The notes under the pieces: model-generated
Databases searched by the model: none
Told to the model about the DNA's origin: nothing
Seen by the model: only the letters and a program-made list of their open reading frames with translations
Shown here: piece after piece, positions 59,206 to 64,000 of the stretch
Layout of the letters: every line of letters begins with the position of its first letter
How positions within the stretch are numbered: position 1 is the stretch's first letter
Program-made: the position numbers and the translations under genes
Assembly: GCA_963779765.1 (NCBI GenBank)
Contig: CAVZZP010000002.1
Location: forward strand, 62,001 to 126,000
DNA length: 64,000 bases
DNA from: Silicimonas sp963779765
GTDB taxonomy: Bacteria > Pseudomonadota > Alphaproteobacteria > Rhodobacterales > Rhodobacteraceae
Direction of reading: 5' to 3'

Positions 59206-61139
59206 TGAACATCGAAGACGACGCCGGCGCGATCTTTCGACAGGAGGCGGCCGAACTCGTCGCCAGCATCGAGCGCGGGCTCCTGGATCTCGAGCAGGCG
59301 GCGGAGAACGCCGATCTGGTCAACTCGGTGTTCCGCGACCTGCACACGGTCAAGGGCTCGGGCGCGATGTTCGGGCATGTCGAACTCGCGCACTTCGTGC
59401 ATGATTTCGAGACCGCCTTCGACAAGCTTCGCGACGGGCGGGCTGCAGTGACGCCTGCGGTGATCGCGGTGTCGCTGAAGGCCTGTGACCTTATCCTCGC
59501 CTTTCTTCGGAACGCCGAGCAGGCGGCCGTGGATGGCGCGCCGATCCTCGACGAACTGCGCGCTGCGATGGGCGACGGTTCTGCACTTTCGGCCGAACCG
59601 GAACAGGGCTGGCGGATAAGGTTCCGGCTGGCCGAAGACGCCCTGCGGCTGGGCCACAATCCGGCGCTGCTGCTGGACGAACTGCGCGCGCTTGGTCCCA
59701 GCCGGGTACTGGCCTTGACCGATGCTGTGCCCACACTTTCAGCGCTCGACCCGACGACCTGCGCGATCGGTTGGGAGGTCGACCTGGACCGCGTGGTCGA
59801 CCCGCAAGCGATCAACGAGGTGTTCGTGTTCCACAGCGGCAACATGACCTTGGAGGTCACGCCGCTGCACGAGACCGGCGACTTGCCTGCGACGACCGAT
59901 GCGGCGCTGCCCGATCCGGTCAGGGACACCACCCCGCAAGCCGCTTCCGGCCCGGCGGGCGAGACGATGCGCATCGCGACCGAACGGCTGGACGAGCTGA
60001 TGGATCGGGTGGGCGAACTGGTAATCGCCGACGCACGGCTTCATTCGCTGGCACATACTCTGCGCGACCCGTCGTTACTGGCCGTGGCCGAGGACATCCA
60101 GCGCCTCGCCGCCGGCCTGCGCGATTCCACCATGTCGATGAGGATGGTTCCCATAGGGTCGATAACGGGTCGGTTCCGCCGCCTTATGCGAGACCTGTCC
60201 GGCACGCTCGACAAGGAGATCCGGTTCGAGACACGCGGCGAAGACACCGAGCTGGACAAGACCGTGATCGAGATGCTGGCCGATCCGCTGGTGCACATCC
60301 TGCGGAACTCGGCCGACCACGGGCTCGAAACCGCCGAAGTGCGCCGCGCCGCAGGCAAGTCGGAGGCCGGAAAGGTCGTGCTGTCGGCCTCGTACTCCGG
60401 CGCCGAGGTGCTGATCGAAGTGCGCGACGACGGCCGTGGGCTGAACGCCGAGCATATTCGCGCCCGCGCCATCGAGCGCGGCCTCATCGCCGGCGACGCG
60501 GCGATCTGCGACGGCGACCTCTATCGGCTGGTCTTCGAGCCTGGGTTCTCGACCTCGAAGGAGGTCACCGAGTTGTCTGGCCGGGGCGTCGGCATGGACG
60601 TGGTGCGCCGCACGATCGACGACTTGCGCGGACAGATCGACCTGAGCTCGGAACCCGGCCACGGCACCACCGTGACCCTGCGCCTGCCACTTACGCTGGC
60701 GATCATCGACGGCCTCCAGGTCGAGGTCGGAGGCGAGCAGTTCTCGATCCCGCTGGCGGCGGTCGAGGAATGCGTCGAGCTGCCCAGCCAGTTGCAGCGT
60801 CCCGGCGCCGGATCGTCCTTCCTGAACATCCGCGGCGCGCTGGTCCCGTTCCTGCGCCTTCGCGGCCTCTTCGACAGCGAGACGGCCCCCGAGGCGGAAT
60901 ATCCCAAGGTCGTGGTCGTGTCGTCGTCGGGCGCGCGGGTCGGGCTGGTCGTCGACCGGATCGTGGCCAACAACCAGACCGTAATCAAGCAACTGTCCAG
61001 GCTGCACGCTCATCTCAAAGGGTTTTCGGGCGCCACGATCCTGTCGGACGGCAAGGTGGCGCTGATCCTAGACGTGCCGCAACTGGTCGGGCTCGGCCGA
61101 CAGATCGAGGACCGGTCGCGGAAGGAACGCGTGGCATGA
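59205..61139 (+). CDS. cheA: Chemotaxis histidine kinase CheA
   Basis: A 644-residue CheA. P1/Hpt with H47 in DLHTVKGSGAMFG; a P2-like region near 130-215; P3 dimerisation starting MRIATERLDELMDRVGELV near 250; P4 ATPase with HILRNSADHGLE, EVRDDGRGL and FSTSKEVTELSGRGVGMD; P5/CheW-like from about residue 505 (SIPLAAVEECVEL). It is complete and in frame. It couples the MCP downstream to CheY. Confidence 0.95.
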   Translation: MNIEDDAGAIFRQEAAELVASIERGLLDLEQAAENADLVNSVFRDLHTVKGSGAMFGHVELAHFVHDFETAFDKLRDGRAAVTPAVIAVSLKACDLILAFLRNAEQAAVDGAPILDELRAAMGDGSALSAEPEQGWRIRFRLAEDALRLGHNPALLLDELRALGPSRVLALTDAVPTLSALDPTTCAIGWEVDLDRVVDPQAINEVFVFHSGNMTLEVTPLHETGDLPATTDAALPDPVRDTTPQAASGPAGETMRIATERLDELMDRVGELVIADARLHSLAHTLRDPSLLAVAEDIQRLAAGLRDSTMSMRMVPIGSITGRFRRLMRDLSGTLDKEIRFETRGEDTELDKTVIEMLADPLVHILRNSADHGLETAEVRRAAGKSEAGKVVLSASYSGAEVLIEVRDDGRGLNAEHIRARAIERGLIAGDAAICDGDLYRLVFEPGFSTSKEVTELSGRGVGMDVVRRTIDDLRGQIDLSSEPGHGTTVTLRLPLTLAIIDGLQVEVGGEQFSIPLAAVEECVELPSQLQRPGAGSSFLNIRGALVPFLRLRGLFDSETAPEAEYPKVVVVSSSGARVGLVVDRIVANNQTVIKQLSRLHAHLKGFSGATILSDGKVALILDVPQLVGLGRQIEDRSRKERVA

Positions 61140-61618
61140 CGACGAAGTGCAACATGGTGACGATGCGGCTGAGCGGCGAGGTCATGGCAATCCCCGCCGA
61201 CTGCCTGCGCGAGATCCTGGAACCGGTCCCGGTCACCCGGGTGCCGACCGCCGACCGTTTCTCTGCCGGTATGGTCAACGTGCGCGGCTCCGTCGTGCCG
61301 CTGGCCGACCTGAAAGTGGCCTTCGGGATGGAACCGACCGCGCCAAGCGAAGACACGCGATTTCTAGTGCTCGACGTCCGTGTCAAGGGCGAGGACATCA
61401 CCGTCGGCATCATCGCCGACAAGGTCCACGATGTGGTCGAAATGGACCGCGCCTCCCTGGAGGATATCCCCGACGTTGGAATGAAATGGCCGCCCGAGTT
61501 CATCAGCGGCATCGGCAAATGGCAGGACGAGTTCGTGCTCCTGCCCGATCTGGAAAAGGTATTCTCGCAGGCGATTGCGCGCGACGCGTCCGCCGGCTGG
61601 GTCGATGAGGGAAAGTGA
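61136..61618 (+). CDS. cheW: Chemotaxis coupling protein CheW, first copy
   Basis: A 160-residue CheW domain protein. MVTMRLSGEVMAIPADCLREILEPVPVTRVP opens the fold, followed by MVNVRGSVVPLADLKVAFG and VGIIADKVHDVVEMD. It overlaps the cheA stop by four bases (ATGA) and ends one base before the mcp ATG. It bridges CheA and the receptor. Confidence 0.92.
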   Translation: MTTKCNMVTMRLSGEVMAIPADCLREILEPVPVTRVPTADRFSAGMVNVRGSVVPLADLKVAFGMEPTAPSEDTRFLVLDVRVKGEDITVGIIADKVHDVVEMDRASLEDIPDVGMKWPPEFISGIGKWQDEFVLLPDLEKVFSQAIARDASAGWVDEGK

Positions 61619-61619
61619 C

Positions 61620-63278
61620 ATGAGACTGACGATCAAGATGAAGCTGGCCGCGGCCTTCCTGGTGATCCTCGCCATGGGAGCAGGAGGCCAGCTGATGGGC
61701 CTTCGTGATCTGGGCGCGATGAACGACTCGCTGAACGCGATCGTTGACGGCAATGCCGAGCGCGTGCGCCTTTCAGAAGAACTCGCCGCGTACCAGATCC
61801 GAGTTGCGCGAGATGTCCGGGAGTACATCCTGGCCACAAATGCCGAAGAACGGACGGCCCTCGAAGGACGCGTGGCCCGGTGGCGCGAGACCGTGACCGC
61901 ACGGTACGACGAACTGTACCCGATCTCATCGGATCAAGCGAAGGCCTGGCTGGACGAATTCGACGCGAACCTGGCGCAATTGAAGAGCAACAACGACGAC
62001 GCCATTCGGCTGGCGCAAACGGGCCGGATGGAGGAAGCCTACCACAAGATAGCCATAGACGGCCGCGAGGTCTGGCTCGTCATGGAAGACCTGCTGCAGA
62101 AAGTCCTGCAGCTGAACCTCGATGCCATGGATGAGGCGTCGGTGTCTTCGGACCAGCAGTACGCGACCGCGAAGACCCTGTTGATCGGCCTGATCGTGGC
62201 GGCGACGGCGATCGGCGCCATAGCGGCGCTTTGGCTCGTCACTTCGATCTCGCGCGGATTGAATGGCGCCATCCGCCTCAGTCGCGCGGTCTCCGAAGGC
62301 GACCTGACCGAGACCGCGCCGCTGCGTGGCAACGACGAGGTCACCGACTTGACGCGCGCCCTGAACGAGATGGTCGAGAAATTGCGCTCGGTCGTCGGCG
62401 ATGTCGCGGGTTCGGCGCGCAATGTCGCCTCGGGCTCCGAAGAAATGTCGGCGACCGCCGAGCAATTGAGCCAGGGCGCGACCGAGCAGGCATCTTCCAC
62501 CGAAGAAGCCTCGTCGTCGATGGAGCAGATGGCGTCCAACATCAAGCAGAACGCCGAGAACGCGGCGGACACCGAAAAGATGGCGAAGAAGTCGGCCGCC
62601 GATGCCAGGGTCTCGGGCGAGGCCGTCGCCAAGGCCGTCGAAGCGATGCAGACCATCGCCGAGAAGATCATGGTGGTGCAGGAGATCGCCCGCCAGACCG
62701 ACCTTCTGGCGCTGAATGCCGCGGTCGAAGCGGCGCGGGCGGGCGAGCATGGCCGAGGCTTCGCCGTCGTTGCCAGCGAAGTCCGCAAGCTGGCCGAACG
62801 CAGCCAGACCGCGGCGGGCGAGATCTCGTCGCTGTCGTCGAGCACGGTGCGCGCTGCGCAAGACGCCGGCCGGATGCTGGAAGGCCTGGTCCCGGATATC
62901 GAGAAGACGTCGAAACTGGTCGAGGAGATCTCCACCTCCAGCCAGGAACAGGCCGCAGGCGCCAGCCAGGTCAATACGGCGATCCAGCAGCTGGACAAGG
63001 TCACGCAGGAGAACACCTCGGCCTCCGAGGAGATGTCGGCCACCGCCGAGGAACTCGCCAGCCAGGCCGAGCAGCTGCAGGCCGCGATCGCCTTCTTCAA
63101 GGTCGCCGACAGCGGTGCACCGGCACGGAAGACATATGCCGCCGGGCGCAAGGTGCAGGGCAAGGCAAAGCCGCCGGCTACCGCCAAGGGCGGGTTCGAC
63201 TTCGAGATCTCGGGGGCGGAAGACGATCTCGATGCCGAGTTTCTTGCGGAACCGGCGCGCAAGGGCCGCGCGGCATGA
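61620..63278 (+). CDS. Methyl-accepting chemotaxis protein with 4-helix sensor
   Basis: A 552-residue receptor. TM1 is about residues 8-27; a four-helix-bundle sensor follows to about 185 (LSEELAAYQIRVARDVREYI), then TM2 (LLIGLIVAATAIGAIAALWL), HAMP, and a signalling tip with the conserved hairpin IARQTDLLALNAAVEAARAGEHGRGFAVVASEVRKLAERS. No C-terminal NWETF-type pentapeptide is present, so CheR reaches it by other means. The ligand is unknown. It overlaps the next cheW by four bases. Confidence 0.92.
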   Translation: MRLTIKMKLAAAFLVILAMGAGGQLMGLRDLGAMNDSLNAIVDGNAERVRLSEELAAYQIRVARDVREYILATNAEERTALEGRVARWRETVTARYDELYPISSDQAKAWLDEFDANLAQLKSNNDDAIRLAQTGRMEEAYHKIAIDGREVWLVMEDLLQKVLQLNLDAMDEASVSSDQQYATAKTLLIGLIVAATAIGAIAALWLVTSISRGLNGAIRLSRAVSEGDLTETAPLRGNDEVTDLTRALNEMVEKLRSVVGDVAGSARNVASGSEEMSATAEQLSQGATEQASSTEEASSSMEQMASNIKQNAENAADTEKMAKKSAADARVSGEAVAKAVEAMQTIAEKIMVVQEIARQTDLLALNAAVEAARAGEHGRGFAVVASEVRKLAERSQTAAGEISSLSSSTVRAAQDAGRMLEGLVPDIEKTSKLVEEISTSSQEQAAGASQVNTAIQQLDKVTQENTSASEEMSATAEELASQAEQLQAAIAFFKVADSGAPARKTYAAGRKVQGKAKPPATAKGGFDFEISGAEDDLDAEFLAEPARKGRAA

Positions 63279-63751
63279 CGCCGATCGGCCAGGTGCTCAC
63301 GCTGGGGATCGGCGACGCGCTGTTCGCTGTGCCCGTCATCTCGGTCCAGGAGATCCTGGACCTCCGCCCGATCGCGCGGCTGCCCCATGCCCCGGCGCAT
63401 CTGCTGGGCGTCATCGACGTGCGGGGCGACACCGTGCCGGTCGGCAACCTTCGGGTGATGCTGGGGCTGGACACGACCGAGGACAGCGAGGCGACCCGCA
63501 TCGTCGTCCTGCGCTTTCGCTCGACAGGGCGCGAGGCGGTGGTCGCGCTGAAGGCGGACCGGGTGTTCGAGGTCACCGCCCTCGACACCGGAGAAATCTC
63601 GGATCTGCCCGATGACGGCATGCTGCGCTGGGACGCCCGCATGGTGGCGGGTCTGGGCCGGCGCAACGGGGTCTTCGTGACCGTGCTCGACCTTCAGGCG
63701 ATGTTCGGCGACGGGACGTTCGACGCCCTCGCCGGCAGCCGCGCGGCCTGA
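63275..63751 (+). CDS. cheW: Chemotaxis coupling protein CheW, second copy
   Basis: A 158-residue CheW domain protein, clearly different from the first copy: LTLGIGDALFAVPVISVQEILDLRPIARLP, LLGVIDVRGDTVPVGNLRVMLG, and VVALKADRVFEVTALD. Two CheW genes flanking one MCP are common in accessory chemosensory operons. Its ATG overlaps the mcp stop (ATGA). Confidence 0.92.
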   Translation: MTPIGQVLTLGIGDALFAVPVISVQEILDLRPIARLPHAPAHLLGVIDVRGDTVPVGNLRVMLGLDTTEDSEATRIVVLRFRSTGREAVVALKADRVFEVTALDTGEISDLPDDGMLRWDARMVAGLGRRNGVFVTVLDLQAMFGDGTFDALAGSRAA

Positions 63752-63768
63752 GCGGAGCACACGCCGCC

Positions 63769-64000
63769 ATGAGCCTCGACACATCCGCGCTGGTGACGGC
63801 CCATTACCGCCGTTTCACCGAGCTTGTCCGAGACGAGATCGGGGTGAAACTGCCTGCGTCCAAGCGGCTGATGATCGAAAGTCGATTGCGCCGCCGGATG
63901 CTGGCGCTGGGTTATCCGGGGCTGGAGGACTATTTCCGCTACCTGTTCGACGAAGACGGCCTGAAAAACGAGCGCGACGAAATCTTCGACGCGGTCACCA
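63769..64000 (+). CDS. cheR: Chemotaxis methyltransferase CheR, 5' part only
   Basis: The first 77 codons are present and the window ends within the gene. YRRFTELVRDEIGVKLPASK, then RLMIESRLRRRMLALGYPGL and EDYFRYLF, are the N-terminal CheR all-helical domain that binds the MCP methylation region. A GGAG lies upstream of the ATG at 63769. cheB or cheD may follow outside the window. Confidence 0.9.
   Translation, partial: MSLDTSALVTAHYRRFTELVRDEIGVKLPASKRLMIESRLRRRMLALGYPGLEDYFRYLFDEDGLKNERDEIFDAVT

Noticed and set aside
1..64000. CRISPR arrays, prophage, integrase or insertion sequences
   Set aside because: No regular repeat-spacer series, transposase, integrase or phage structural gene was seen. 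The two tRNA genes have no integrase beside them and no repeated 3' end.

Overview
This window reads as a chromosomal segment of a GC-rich alphaproteobacterium, most probably a member of the Rhodobacteraceae (Roseobacter/Paracoccus relatives). The evidence is the dusB-ntrB-ntrC-ntrY-ntrX order, NtrC and NtrX proteins without the GAFTGA sigma-54 loop, an hfq-hflX pair next to trkA-trkH, a ycjX-ycjF pair, hisB-hisH, and three copies of a GC-rich intergenic repeat that I recognise from this family. No prophage, insertion sequence, integrase or CRISPR array was seen.

Layout. Positions 1-5.8 kb hold purine breakdown genes (NCS2 urate/xanthine permease, uraH, membrane urate hydroxylase puuD) interrupted by two surface-glycan enzymes and an RhlE-type helicase. 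Positions 5.9-10.2 kb carry a SYLF lipoprotein, a beta-hydroxyacid dehydrogenase and a penicillin acylase-type amidase. Positions 10.2-17.4 kb carry hflX, hfq, trkH, trkA, a secreted DUF7282 protein, an ECF sigma/anti-sigma pair and a cupin. Positions 17.9-29 kb are a nitrogen-control region: dusB-ntrBC-ntrYX on the minus strand, an in-frame ispF-pgpA fusion plus a CinA-like amidase, and amt with two tandem NtrC-type sites upstream, followed by a soluble histidine kinase. Positions 29-42 kb are mixed: an orphan peptide-binding protein, a WYL regulator, an SDR, ycjF-ycjX, hisBH, a beta-propeller protein, a 59-residue membrane protein, an acyl-CoA ligase, a flavin-nucleotide-binding protein, an ABC exporter and tRNA-Gly. 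Positions 42-48 kb look like a quinate/shikimate breakdown cluster (quinate/shikimate dehydrogenase, fused 3-dehydroshikimate dehydratase, TIM-barrel isomerase, BKACE enzyme, and the stump of an FAD dehydrogenase). Positions 48-52.4 kb are a tungstate/molybdate uptake locus (tupBCA, HTH plus binding-domain regulator, MOT1 transporter). Positions 53-58.3 kb hold a VOC protein, a MetE-like methyltransferase, a SoxW-like thioredoxin with a YeeE/YedE transporter, a zinc-ribbon protein, rlmB and tRNA-Tyr. Positions 58.5-64 kb are a tightly overlapping chemosensory operon (STAS-cheY-cheA-cheW-mcp-cheW-cheR) that runs off the end.

Two points dominate. First, at least eleven single-base frame breaks occur in eight otherwise well-conserved genes; nine of them lie between 42.6 and 55.4 kb and two in ntrY. 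They are either uncorrected sequence errors or recent decay, and any function in that stretch should be read with this in mind. Second, the most unusual intact protein is the IspF-PgpA fusion, and the most coherent regulatory story is a sigma-54-independent NtrC with recognisable CGCC-N9-GGC sites in front of amt.
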